From Labia minor (lineage: Eukaryota; Arthropoda; Insecta; Dermaptera; Spongiphoridae): DNA of 64,000 nt. The stretch covers positions 2,875,001 through 2,939,000 of the forward strand of contig OY720350.1 in NCBI GenBank assembly GCA_963082975.1, read 5' to 3'. The translations under genes were made by a program, and so were the position numbers. A model generated the notes under the pieces. That model saw only the letters and a list, made by a program, of their open reading frames with translations. It was not told the DNA's origin and ran no database searches. This document shows positions 21,431 to 32,338 of this stretch, one piece after another (the stretch's first letter is position 1; every line of letters starts with the position of its first letter).

Positions 21431-22239
21431 TTAACATTGAATTCGATTAATATTTAAAAGATCTCTGCCTTGTATTTCTTCAGGTGTTTTACAAACCCCA
21501 CCTGTAATCAATCCACGCCTTTCAATCCAAGAGACCGACTCTTGCATTGAACAATCGCATATAAAATTATTATTATCAAGAAGAAGTGTCTCTAAACGAG
21601 TAGCATTTTCAAATAAACGCCGATCTAATGTTATTAATAGATTATTCGATAAATTTAATGCGCGTAGAATATGTAATGAACCAAACATATTGGGATCAAG
21701 TACACTGATTTTATTATCATCCAATTGAAGCCAATTTAATCTGCGAAGTTTAGCAAAAACGAACGGCTCTAATACCTCTAAATTATTATGACTTAAATCG
21801 AGACGCCATAATGACGTTAATGGATCAAAACAGCCCTCATCTAAATAATATAATTGATTATGTCCAAGAAATAAATTAATTAATTTGCTAGTGTTTTTAA
21901 ACGAGTCTCGGGAGAGAGTTTGCAATTCGTTATGTGCCAAATTAAGATCGGTTAATGCTGGCAAATATGGAAATTCATATAAAGTTTGTAATTTGGTATT
22001 TTCTAAATTTAAAAATTGAAGTTCAACTAAAATTGGTAAACTATTAGTATAAAAGGTGGATAATGGATTATTTTGTAAATTGAGAATATTTAAACGACGT
22101 AATGGATCAAACCATTCAGCTTGAATTTGATTTAAATTATTATCATCCAAATCCAATTGGGATAAATGTTTTAATGGTGCAAATACAATTGGATCTAAAA
22201 ATTGTAGATGATTGCCGGACAATGATAATTCAAGAAGTC
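21431..22239 (-). CDS. secreted leucine-rich-repeat protein, last exon
   Basis: Second coding exon of the LRR gene, ending at TAA (21431-21433). The acceptor CCATCAG puts its first base at 22239 and restores a repeat across the junction (RLLELSLSGNHLQFL). It encodes about ten LRRs of 24 residues (LxxLxLxxNxL, e.g. LWRLDLSHNNLEVL) and a C-terminal cysteine cap: CDC with later Cys residues at VCKTPEE and the final IQC. The protein stops right after the cap with no membrane segment or GPI-like tail, so it is predicted to be secreted. Joined to 22328-22888 it gives 456 residues with about 15 repeats. Such proteins bind ligands or matrix; the specific partner is unknown. Confidence 0.9.
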
Positions 22240-22327
22240 CTGATGGAAAAACAAAAAAAAATCAATCAATTATTATCAATTTATTCTATTATTATTGTTA
22301 TTATTATATTTATTATAACTAACTTAC
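22240..22327 (-). other. 88-bp phase-1 intron of the LRR gene
   Basis: Donor GTAAGTT (22327 inward) and acceptor TTTTTCCATCAG. Removing it keeps the frame (CAA A|GA CTT) and completes an LRR, which is strong support. Confidence 0.9.
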
Positions 22328-22888
22328 TTTGTGTTTTTGTGAAGGTTATTTGTGGTAAATAACTTAATCCACATGATGAAATATTAAGTGAAATGAGTGA
22401 TGGTAATTTAAGAAATGGTCCATCCTCTGGTAATACCAAACGTTGATTTCCAAATAAATTGATATTTCGTAAGCCACGAGTATAACGAAATGTGTCAGCT
22501 TCAATCAATTGGAGATCATTATTTTCTAAGGAGAGAAGATCAAGACCTGTCAATCCACGGAATGCATCCCGATCGATATGCATCAGTGTATTATTATCAA
22601 GATAAATTTCACGTAGCGAGGAGGCACCAAGAAATGAATTACGTCGAAGACTATGAATCTGATTATCAGATGCTAAAAGAATTTCAATGGAAGCATCTGG
22701 ACGAGGTGCATCAAGCAATTGTGCGGAATTACATTCCATTGTTTGTGGACGTGGACAATGACAACCGGATGGACAATGTCCAGTTTTTACACTCTCACAA
22801 AATACCACCAACAACAACAACAACACCGACAACAACACAAATAGATCATGTTGAAAATTCAAAGGTAACAATCGCTTTTGTTCACGCA
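22328..22888 (-). CDS. secreted leucine-rich-repeat protein, signal peptide and N-terminal exon
   Basis: Starts after acceptor TTTTCAG (22889 is the last intron base) with TGCGTGAACAAAAG; ends in phase 1 at 22328. Encodes REQKRLLPLNFQH followed by a 15-20 residue hydrophobic core (LFVLLSVLLLLLVVF), an N-terminal LRR cap with the CPSGCHC...C pattern, then five LRRs. The exon has no in-frame ATG before the signal sequence. Its first two bases are TG, so an upstream exon ending in A would create the start codon and a classic signal peptide (MREQKR + hydrophobic core). A longer frame running into the intron (to 22949) is an artefact of intron sequence. Confidence 0.88.
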
Positions 22889-24080
22889 CTGAAAACACAC
22901 ACAAAAAAATATATTTATTATTTTTATTAAACACATTTAAATTGAACAAAGCATTAATAATAGTGTTGGTATTTTTAAGATTGGAAATAATAATGGTTAT
23001 TGATTACAAAACGGGAAGCTTCAGGAATATGTATGAAACTTTACCAGTGGATTCCTTTATTAATTTCAAAGGAACTTTCCTTAGACAATATTTCTCGGTC
23101 TCTTCTAGTTTACGAGATAAAAATTATTATAGTTTGACAGATAAACTAGGTATGAAAGAGCAGCCATTTAATGTTTTATTAACTAATTTACTAATTTTTG
23201 CTTTTTTTTCTTCAGTTCGGTTTGGATATAGAAAAAATAATTAATTAATTATTTTTTTCATTTTCATAAATCCAAAACGAACTGAAAAAAAAACCCCGAA
23301 AATTAGTGAAGCCCTCTGCTGGCTAAATTAATAAAACATGGGAGCTAAATAGAATATCAATGGATTTATATGCAAATTTTAATAATTGTTATCTTGTAAA
23401 CTAGAAGAGACCAAGAAATATTGCATAAGAAAAGCTTCTTTGGAATTAATAAAGGAATCCACTGGCAAAGTTTCATCCAAATCCCTGAAGCTTTCCGTTT
23501 TGTAAACAATTACCGAAATTATAAATAATAAACTATCAATTCTAATAAATTATTAAAAATAAGAAATTAAATCAATAAATATCAAAAAATAAATATATTA
23601 TTTAATATTTTCTATACAATACAATTAGAATAATTATAATTATTTAATGGAGGATTTTCTATTATTTTTATTTATTTTTTCATTTCAACATATTCATTTG
23701 TTAGTTTTATTAGTGGTCGTCATCAAGAAGAAACAAAAATAAAAAAAAAAAAAAATTAAATGTTTGTTTATTTAATAAAACTTGGAAGCATAGTATAAGA
23801 TTTCTATTATTCTATTCTATTCTAATCTATTCTATTATTATTATTATTTTAATATTAGTATTGATAAATCATCTTTGTAAATATATATATATATATATTT
23901 ATAATATATTATATTTATATATATATATATATATATATAGGTATGTATAGGATTAATTATAAATATAATAAGATACTAAGGTAAAAAAAAATATTTATAA
24001 TTATTATTTTTTTTTTAAAGAAGAGAAAGAAAATTAAATTAGTAATAATAATAAAAAATTATAATGAAAAATATGCTTAC
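22889..24080 (-). other. putative first intron of the LRR gene
   Basis: If the upstream exon ends at 24081 (donor A/GTAAGC) this is a 1192-bp intron. It holds a large inverted repeat (22990-23525) and long (TA)n tracts (23881-23940). Confidence 0.45.
22990..23525. repeat. long inverted repeat (foldback element)
   Basis: Two arms of about 260 bp, 22990-23250 and 23265-23525, are reverse complements at most positions (e.g. CAGTGGATTCCTTTATTAAT in one arm, its complement in the other), joined by a short AT-rich centre. A transcript of the LRR gene would form a long hairpin here. Confidence 0.8.
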
Positions 24081-24083
24081 TTA

Positions 24084-24125
<42 letters not shown>

Positions 24126-24215
24126 GATTGCTGTGAAGAATTGAAGAATTATTTATTTGTTATGTATGTGGATGTTATGAATAGTTTTGATGGATGAATT
24201 GGATGAATGTTTCTT
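24081..24215 (-). other. candidate 5' untranslated exon of the LRR gene
   Basis: Minus-strand sequence downstream of the TATA box contains no ATG for over 100 bases, then a (TA)n run and a donor TAATAA/GTAAGC. Its final A plus the TG that opens the next exon would form the ATG. Inference; other donors are possible. Confidence 0.4.
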
Positions 24216-24240
24216 AGTGGCGCGACGCCGATCAACGCAA

Positions 24241-24250
24241 CTCTTTTATA
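24241..24250 (-). promoter_or_regulatory. candidate TATA box for the LRR gene
   Basis: TATAAAAGAG on the minus strand, followed about 25-35 bases on by a GC-rich stretch (CGGCGTCGCGCCACT) that stands out from the AT-rich surroundings, suggesting a transcription start near 24212-24220. Confidence 0.45.
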
Positions 24251-25255
24251 ACTCGTTTGTGTTCGACCTCCGGACCTCTGATGAGGTTACATCACTTTAG
24301 CAAAGAAAAAGAAAAAAAAGAGAGAGAAAAAAAAAAAATTAACAAAACATCTTCATCGGCGTAGCATCTTTTACTTACTCGGTCAATGTCATGGACACTG
24401 ACACTTTTGTTCCAAATAAATATTAACATAATATCATCATCATCACATTTTATTTACTTATTTATTATTCACACATAAAGATAAAAAAAATAGAATTTCA
24501 TCTTTTTTTCAGTTTTAAATATATATATATATAAATCATTAAAAATATTTAAAATGCTTATTTAATGATTGAGAGTCAATAAAAAAAAAAGAGGAAAATC
24601 CTTTTTTAGATTTTATTATTATTATTATTATATATAAAAGTAATAATAATAAATAATATTTATTCATCAAATAGATTTTATCATCATCAAAATTAAATGA
24701 ATAGAGTATGTAATATGTGATGTTAGTTTTTTTAATATACATATATATAATGATTCAACTTTTGATGATGAATAACAAAATTGATAATTCATGTCTCATA
24801 GAAGAGTAAATTTATATATTATGTATTTTTAATACATATTATTCAAATATATATTATGTATTTTCAAATATTCTCTTTAAATTTATGGTCAGATTAATTT
24901 CAAAAGAAAAGTGTATTGCTCCTATTGCTACTATTATATTTTAGTATATTTAAATAATTGTGTTATATTATTATTATTATTTTTTAATTAAAATATGTCA
25001 CAAAATAAGTAAATATCAATATATATATATATATATATATATATCTTATCTTATTATGCTAGCTAAAATTGTATATATATATAGCCATTGGTTCTCAAAA
25101 ACCGCTTTAACGATTTTTTTCAAATTTACACTAGATATAGTATCTATAAAGAAAAATTGAGTTTTATTGATCACATCTCTTGAAAAATTCATTTTCATTA
25201 TTAATTTCTTAATTAAAAATTATATATGGAAAACGTCAAAATTAGCATCCATTTT
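24251..25255. other. AT-rich region upstream of the LRR gene
   Basis: Includes a GC-richer 60-bp part (24251-24300), A-rich and (TA)n tracts (24090-24120, 25020-25044). No coding feature supported. Confidence 0.4.
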
Positions 25256-25259
25256 TATT

Positions 25260-25800
25260 TTTTAACTGAAATTGTATTAATATTTTTTTTTATTTAAAAT
25301 ATTTTAAAATTTATTATTTAATTTCGAAATAAAATTAAAAATATTTATTTTTAATAAAATATATATAGATATTTATTAATCTCTCTCAAAAAAAAAAAAC
25401 AAAAAAAAAAACAAAAAAACATACGTCTTGCTAAGAGAGTAAAAAATGTCGTTTTCATCATCTAAGTATTATTAGCCTATTGGGTAGAGCGACTGTCTGA
25501 CAATTCAACTTCGCAGGATCGAAACCGGCGGAAAATAATTTTTTTTTTTTTTAATCTATTATTTTTTAATAACTTACTATTTTATATTTATTTATTCATT
25601 GTTCTTTTATTTTATTTTATTAATTAAGTTTTAGATAGTTTTATAATTTTTAATATTTCTTCACTAAAATATCATTTAATATTTATTAATATTATTTATT
25701 TATTATTATTGAGTACCCGAAGTTCCATTCATTTTAATCAGATTGATGCAATGATGCAACATTTAATAATAGTAATATTGTAATAAATTTCTATCTTGAA
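25260..25800 (+). mobile_element. composite AT-rich element with internal tRNA-like box
   Basis: Order: block AATTGTATTAATATTTTTTT..TTAATCTCTCTC, then a tRNA-like head (25472-25552), then an AT-rich body, then a tail GTTCCATTCATTTTAATCAG. The same blocks occur in the same order on the minus strand at 31262-32230. That shared order defines a single dispersed family. Confidence 0.6.
25472..25552 (+). repeat. tRNA-like pol III promoter inside the composite element
   Basis: A-box-like TAGCCTATTGGGTAG (25473-25487) and B-box-like GGATCGAAACC (25516-25526), 43 bases apart as in a tRNA, followed by a T run (25540-25552) that would act as a pol III terminator. It cannot fold as a functional tRNA; most likely a SINE head. 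Confidence 0.55.
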
Positions 25801-26380
25801 AATTGTTACATATTATTTAGGATATTTTAAAAACAATTTCTTTCTTTAATATATATATATATATATATATATCTATTCTTAAAATTGAATTCGTTTAAAT
25901 TTTAACACATATATTCAATAATATAAATATATATAAAATAATATTAAATTGTATATAATATGTGTGTGTAACGGGCGGACCATTTATTTTATTTGTAATT
26001 ATATTTAAACCTGGTGAACTCATCCACTGGAATTGGCTCCCAGGAGGTGCTGCTCAGATGGAGCCCGCGCAAACTAAAAGGGATTCCCCTAAAGATCTTA
26101 GCAGCCCTTGGCTCGCTATGATAGACAGTCGTTGGAGTCGTTGTGAAACCATTGAGCTGATGAGATAGGGCATGGTACTCAATCCTTAAATTTATGTTTA
26201 TATGTTCCATGTTCTGAAATATTTGGTAAATTTATCTTTATTTTTGTTTTCTTTCTTTCTATTAAACCCGTTAACAATATACAAATATTTTGTGAAAGTT
26301 TATTTTTATCAACCCTTATTATCTTGGCGCCCAAATTAAAGTTATATCCTTTATCAAATCATTATTATTTATTATTACAA
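25801..26380. other. AT-rich sequence with a GC-richer island
   Basis: (TA)n at 25850-25874. The island 25965-26180 is open on both strands (for example a minus frame with TSWEPIPVDEF). It has no splice sites or family I recognise; possibly an old transposon coding fragment. Confidence 0.35.
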
Positions 26381-26381
26381 T

Positions 26382-26493
26382 CTATATATATAAAAAAAGG
26401 TTTTTGTCTGCACATTGCTCAGAATTTAAAAATTTTTGCATATCTTCGCGTTTCATGACCTCTAGAATCCAAAAGTGACTTTAGAATTTTTCA

Positions 26494-26525
<32 letters not shown>

Positions 26526-26765
26526 CGGAAAATTACTATTTTATAGACTCAGAATTGGCTGAACCGATTTCTATGAAATTACATCACAATATTCTTATAT
26601 ACCCCTAGAGTAACATAGGCTATAAATTTTATTTATATGTCAACAATAACCGCAGAAATTAATTTTTTAAAGTTTATATAATTCTCCGTGTTGTTCATTC
26701 AAGAGCAGCTCGCGGCTCACTGTCGGCCTAGCGGAATCATTTCAAACAATGAATTATCATAGCTA
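26382..26765 (+). mobile_element. Helitron-like non-autonomous element, second family
   Basis: Starts ATCTATATATATAAAA, carries (CTGT)n at 26494-26524 and the phrase GGCTGAACCGATTTCTATGA, then a GC-richer patch (CAGCTCGCGGCTCACTG) near 26703. This arrangement is common in arthropod Helentron-like elements. Non-coding. Confidence 0.45.
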
Positions 26766-27585
26766 TTCCCAATCAAAGAATTATTATAATATTTCCCTTT
26801 TTATTTTAAATTCTAATATTCAAATATCAATTCAATTAGATAATTTATTCTAAAAGTTCCCATTTTAATTAATTTAATAAAATATTTAGATCATATTTAT
26901 ATTAACTTAATTTTTATTTATTCTTTCTATATATTTGAATATATTTCTTCTTTTCTATTTGAAAGTGAAAGGTTAAAAAATCTCGCTAAGAACATTCAAT
27001 ATTTCTATACACAAATTATTCAAAGTATTGGCAAAGCGTATCACTCATAATCAGTTTAATTTGAAATTTTTATAAATTACCAAAGTGAAAATTTTTATTT
27101 GTTTAAATTTTATTACAATGAATCAAAAAAAATTAAATATATAGATCACATGATTAAGCGAAGCAAGAAACTTGAGGGAAATAACTGTTGGACGGAGGTC
27201 GGACATAACAGAAACTGTAAGCGAAATCTTCATATTGCGACTAATAATTTTCAAATCCCCTAGCACCACAGAATTAGATAAGTTTCTTTTAAGGGAGGAA
27301 AATAACTATGATCTAAAAAAATTAATAAATGAACTTAATAATAAAAAAACAAATAAATCAATTAATTTAAATTAATACTATTAATGAATGTATATATTGA
27401 TAATTTATCTATAGTTTTATATACCGTTAATTTTTATAAATTGTCTCAAGTCTCTATTTTTGAATTTTCTCAAGTTTCATTATAATTAAAATTATTCAAT
27501 AATAATCTAGCAATGAAAATAAAATATCAAAATGTAAAGATCAAGATATATTATACTATTATAACATAGAAAATACTTAAGAACC
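26766..27585. other. AT-rich non-coding stretch
   Basis: One 67-codon frame (27172-27375) has an ordinary-looking first half and a Lys/Asn-rich end. It may be upstream residue of the LINE that follows, but nothing identifies it. Confidence 0.35.
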
Positions 27586-27589
27586 ATAG

Positions 27590-28745
27590 GCGGAGGAAAT
27601 ATTAGGAGATATCATTGCGGGTTCAGGCCAAATCGACCAACATTAATTAAGATATTATCATTATGACAGATATTAGGAAAAAAATCGCGAATTCAATATT
27701 TCTGTTCACTAATTATTTGTAGACTTTAGTAAAACATACGCATGACTCAATATAGATCAGCATAAACTTTTTCAAATTTTGATCTTCAAATTTGTCTTGA
27801 AGGTAGTAAAGAAAAAATAAGATACGGAAATCAATTGTAAAATATTAGGTTACCCAGAATACTTAAATATAATAGGAGATTCGGCAATTGCAATTACAGA
27901 TAGCGAGGAAATATTAATGGAGGTTTGAAATTAATAGTGATAAGAAAAAATATTTAGTAACAAAGAGGAAGAGTATTAACATACAAAATCTTAAGATACA
28001 AAATGTAGAATTTGAATATGTTGAAAAATTGAATGTAATCACAAAGGATAATAATATTTGAGAAGAATTTAAATCGGGGTTGCAATCGGGAAACTCCTGT
28101 TATCTTGCAATAAAGAGGTTTATCTCATCAAAATTATATCAAAGGGAATATATACAAAAATTATTTTGCCTGTAGGATAGGATTATTCCCTGCATTTATT
28201 GGCCAAAGAAAGATGAGGTCATCGGGGAATGGGGGAGACTGCATAACAAGAAATTGCATGGCCTCTCTGCATCTTCAGAAATAGTTAGGATTATAAAAGG
28301 GAAAAAGCTGCGATAGGCAGGGCACGTGGCTAGAATGGGAGAGGAAAAAGATATTGGTGGGGAGACCGATTGGAAAACGTCCGCTTGGAAAACCAATGAC
28401 GCGTAGGAAGGGACGTAAGAGAGATGGGACAAGGGCTCAGGATAGGGACACTTGGAGAAATGTGGTTGTTGCGGCCAAGAACTTTCGAGTATCTTTGAGC
28501 CACATACATATATATACCATATACAATAATAAAATATATAATTAATTTACTGATTAAATAAAAATATATTTTAAATAAGAACACAAAAAGAAATGAATGT
28601 TTTATGAAATATATTGATTGAAACAAAATGGATGAAAACCTTTTACTACTTTCAACCAAATACTATGTACCACTCGGGGGTACAGGTGGCGGAGCTCCCG
28701 TCTAGGTGTGAAGAGCGCCGAAGGCGCTCTGAGCAGCTAGTTGTA
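27590..28745 (+). pseudogene. decayed LINE: RT fragments and 3' UTR
   Basis: Pieces of a non-LTR reverse transcriptase in changing frames. In order: CGFRPNRPTLIK (27615-27660), a VDFSKTYA-like segment, GDSAIAITDSEEILME (about 27880-27925), a block like VEKLNV..NSCYLAIKRFISSKLY (to 28145), and a C-terminal AGHVARMGEEK (28317-28350) and AQDRDTWRNVVVAAKNF (28436-28486). Several stops and deletions. The 3' UTR runs to about 28740 and has a perfect hairpin GAGCGCC-GAA-GGCGCTC (28713-28729). A matching 3' end lies inverted at 37321-37900. This LINE differs from the RTE-like one at 15 kb. Confidence 0.8.
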
Positions 28746-29290
28746 TATAAAAGAATATTTGAATTTGTTTAAATTTTAACACATTTATTCAATCAAGCCA
28801 CCGCTTCTTATATCTTATTATTTATATTATAAATATTAAATAAAATTAAAAATATTTGTTATACCGATATCTGTTTTCATTGCATGAACACATATATCCA
28901 TACATTAAACTTTTTAAAAGTTGTTTAAGATTAGCTTTCCCCTAACACACTATAAATAAAAAAAAAAAAAAAAAAATTATATTTAAGTTATATTAATTTT
29001 AATTAGATTGATGTAATGATCTAATATTAATATTGGTGTGAATGATTGTAATAATATTGAATAATAAATGGTATTTGATACAATTTTGTTATTTATTTAT
29101 GAAAGGGTCGAGCGATAGCTCGGTGTTCGATGTATATATAATATAGGATCAATTATTTTATTTGATCAAGTAAATTTGAAAAGGTTTTTATATATTGAAA
29201 TGAAAATCAATTTATTTTAATTTATTTGAAACATTTTAGGAAACAAATTTTTAATGGGTCATTTTAAGAAATCCAATTTTATCATTGTCT
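28746..29290. repeat. AT-rich repeat with GGGTCGAGCGATAGCTCGG hairpin
   Basis: GGGTCGAGCGATAGCTCGG at about 29105-29123 forms a GAGC-GATA-GCTC stem-loop. Upstream is TTTTAATTAGATTGATGTAAT as in the composite element's tail; downstream is the TTGATCAAGTAAATTTGAAA block seen at 14.6 kb. Confidence 0.5.
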
Positions 29291-29575
29291 AAAATAAAAA
29301 AACAGAATATATTATTTTAAATTTTTTATGAATAATAAAATATTTTCAAAATGTCAATTAAAATGACTAAATTATATTATTTTTTGTTTTTGTTAAAATT
29401 ATTTATTACAACTATATTTTAAGAAAAAAAATGATTTGTAGGTTATATAAAAATTAAAATATGAATTTTTAGATAAATAATAAAAAGGAGATGTTTATAT
29501 TTTTTTATTTTTAGTTTTTAATAAATTTTCTTTTTTGATATGAGATTTTATTAAAAAATTGTATATCAATATTTT
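29291..29575. other. AT-rich spacer
   Basis: Runs of A/T only; nothing supported between the two hairpin-bearing repeats. Confidence 0.4.
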
Positions 29576-29577
29576 TT

Positions 29578-29790
29578 AAAGGGTCGAGCAATAGCTCGGT
29601 GTCCCAGGTATTAATATTACCAGCCAAATTCAATAATAATGAATCATTTTTTTTAACTTAAGTACCGAGCCGAGGCTCGGGGTCCCGGTATTAATATTAT
29701 CAGCCAAACCCAATAATAATGAATCATTTTTTTTTAACTTAAGTACCGAGCCGAGGCTCGGGGTCCCGGTACTATATATATATATATATA
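29578..29790 (+). repeat. tandem repeat, about 80-bp unit, hairpin-bearing
   Basis: Between two and three units. Each has CCGAGCCGAGGCTCGG (self-complementary) or its relative CGAGCAATAGCTCGG, then GTATTAATATTA, CAGCCAAA, CAATAATAATGAATCA and a T run. The last two units are almost identical, so the duplication is recent. Confidence 0.75.
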
Positions 29791-30062
29791 AGATGGTAGA
29801 TTTAATCAAATGGCCTATAGACAGATTTGTTTGCTAAAAACATTTTATTACATTAGAAAATTTTTTAAATATTTACAATAAATACAATAATATATTCTTA
29901 CCTAAAAACAAATTGGTTTTTATAGTCAATTCTTATCTTATCTTATTAATAACTAAATAACTTAAGAGTATATCTAATGGTTTTCCAATTTATATAAAAT
30001 CTAAATTACCTAACCTTAACACACAACAATTTCGTCTCATTGTTGTAATACAAACTTAGAAA

Positions 30063-30235
30063 TATTAAATTAATATAATTAATATTATTTATTTATTAAT
30101 ATTAACTTAATATAATTAATATTATTTATTTATTAATATTAACTTAATATAATTAATATTATTTATTTATTAATATTAACTTAATATAATTAATATTATT
30201 TATTTATCAATATTAATTAATAATATTAATTATTT
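30063..30235. repeat. minisatellite, 37-bp unit
   Basis: The 37-base unit beginning TTAATATAATTAATATTATT and continuing with TATTTATTAATATTAAC is repeated about four times, with the last copy diverging. Confidence 0.85.
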
Positions 30236-30330
30236 ATAAATAATTCATATTCATAATAATAATAAATTGTGATACCAACTTAGGAATATTAAAATAATAT
30301 AATTATTATATATATATACATTACAAGAAT

Positions 30331-30450
30331 TTATATGGGAAATTCTACCACATATTCCATATTCACCAAATTGTTTTCCTTTAGCTTCTTAATTGTTTGC
30401 ATCAATGTAAAGCCCTCTTCAAGTTCAGTACTTAAAAAAACATGAAGAAT
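30331..30450 (-). CDS. unassigned short coding fragment or terminal exon
   Basis: A minus-strand frame ending at TAA (30331-30333) encodes STELEEGFTLMQTIKKL and continues KENNLVNMEYVVEFPI. Its mixed, helix-like amino-acid composition is unlike the Lys/Asn/Ile noise around it. A TTTTTTTAAG acceptor-like sequence precedes it near 30433. It could be a terminal exon, a retro-copied piece or transposon debris. No family recognised. Confidence 0.35.
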   Translation of the reverse strand: MLHVFLSTELEEGFTLMQTIKKLKENNLVNMEYVVEFPI

Positions 30451-30599
30451 TTTTGATATTTTATTAGATTTTTTATGAAATATTTATTACTTATACCTTT
30501 ATTCATATCGTATAACGTATAATTATAATAATTAAGTATTTTATTAATTTTAGAAATCGAAAGAGTTGAAATTTTGCCAAAAAATTAAATTATAATTAG

Positions 30600-30960
30600 G
30601 TCAAGTGAACGATTTACATACATACATCGTATAATACGAGATTTGTCAAATGCAATGAAATATTATACTGAATGTTTAATTAATTGATAGAGGAAAAGAG
30701 GTGGAGATTGTGAAATTAATAGTGGAAAGACAAAATATTTATTCCCAGAGAAGGATAAAACGAATAGACACAAAATCTTAATATAATAAACATAAAATTT
30801 GAAAATGTAGAAAAATAAATAAATAGATAGAATAAATATTTAGATGGTATAATAAGAAAGAATGCAATCAGGTGGCGGTTGTTATTGTTTTAGTAAAGGA
30901 GCTTATTTCTTCAAAATTATTATCCAATGAAATAAAAATATATAATTATATAGTAAATTT
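30600..30960 (+). pseudogene. second remnant of the decayed LINE
   Basis: Broken frames resemble the RT C-terminal half seen at 27.9-28.1 kb: a stretch like EINSGKTKYLF (about 30710-30745), NIINIKFENVEK (about 30785-30815), YLDGIIRKNAI (about 30840-30872). Too decayed to give exact ends. Confidence 0.5.
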
Positions 30961-31261
30961 GCAGATGTGTAGATAGATTTCTATTTCTATTGTGATAAGA
31001 TATTATATCTATTATATCTACTAACTAATAAATACAAATTATGATTGTTTCATTATTTCAATTCTATCCACTTATCATCACTCATTTTATATTAAATATA
31101 TATTATGATTAATTTTGTGTTACAATATGTATAGAATATATATAAGTATTATTTATTTTGGAATGTTTACTATCAGGAGATAAGCAATGAATGATTGATT
31201 GGTTAGTTGGTTATAATTATATTAATATTAGATGTATTATAATTCTAATATAATATAATAG

Positions 31262-32299
31262 TACCTAAAACACCGAGCTTTCGCTCGACCCTTTAATATA
31301 TTTATATACAATTCTTTAATTATTTATTACAATTATTAAATGTTACATCATTTCATCAATCTGATTAAAATGAATGGAACTTGGGGTCCTCAATAATAAT
31401 AAATAATAAATAATATTTTAGTGAAAAAATATTAAAAATGATAAAACTATCTAAAAATTAATTAATAAAAGAACAATAAATAATTAGTAATTTAATAAAA
31501 AATAAACACGAAAATAGATAAAAAAAAACATATAAAATTAACTAATAAAAATTTAGAAGAATTAACAAAAAATTTAAAAAATTAAAAATAAAATATTAAA
31601 GAATATTTTTTCTTTTTTTGGATTATGCACTCGGCGAGGTTCGTTCCCTCGAACTCGAATCGGCGGACCAGGCCTAAACCGCGCGGATATACTGCTTTTT
31701 TATAGTTTAGTTTAAAAATATGTTTATTAAGCCAGAAAGAATACAATAGGTATTTTCAAGGTTATGCCTAAACACATATGGGATATACAATTTAAAAGGT
31801 ATAAAAATTTATAACAAAATTGTGCACAATGGCATATTCGTTGTTAAACGAAATTATACAAAAAATGCATTAAGAAGCTGAATTATTACATTGTTTCATT
31901 TTCTTGTTTTTTTTTTTACTTTAATTTATAATTATACAATTCTTGTTAATATTATTAATTTTTAATCAGGAAAAGGCTTTTGTAAAAACCTGAGCGGCTA
32001 CACTGCTGTTCTCAAATATTTTAGAGAAAGAAAATAACAATACTTACAATGTTTGCAAGACAATACCAAGTCGTATTTGTTTGTTTGTTTGTTTTTTGAG
32101 AGGGATTAAAAAATATATTTCATTAAAATAAATATTTTTAATTTTATTTCGAAAGTAAATAATAAATTTTAAAATATTTTAAATATAAAAAAATATTAAT
32201 ACAATATCAATTAAAAAAAGATTGGTACGAGGCAAATTTCAATATGGATAACGTCATTTGTGACGTCATATAAATTTAAATTAAGAAAAAACTAATAAA

Positions 32300-32310
<11 letters not shown>
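31262..32310 (-). mobile_element. composite element, inverted copy
   Basis: On the minus strand from 32230: AATTGATATTGTATTAATAT block, GC-rich tRNA-like box near 31625-31690 (B-box-like GGAACGAACCTC), AT body, GTTCCATTCATTTTAATCAG tail (31340-31380) and then GGTCGAGCGAAAGCTCGGTG (about 31274-31294). About 390 bp (31700-32090) between the box and the first block are absent from the 25.3-kb copy, so either that copy is deleted or this one has an insertion. The right edge (32235-32310) adds a CRE-bearing fragment of the Helitron-like family. Confidence 0.55.

Positions 32311-32338
<28 letters not shown>

Noticed and set aside
22490-22930. A 146-codon plus-strand frame
   Set aside because: It is the antisense shadow of the LRR gene's signal-peptide exon, which has domain structure and splice sites.
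25472-25545. Functional tRNA gene
   Set aside because: A and B boxes are tRNA-like but no cloverleaf with acceptor and anticodon stems could be formed; better explained as a SINE head.
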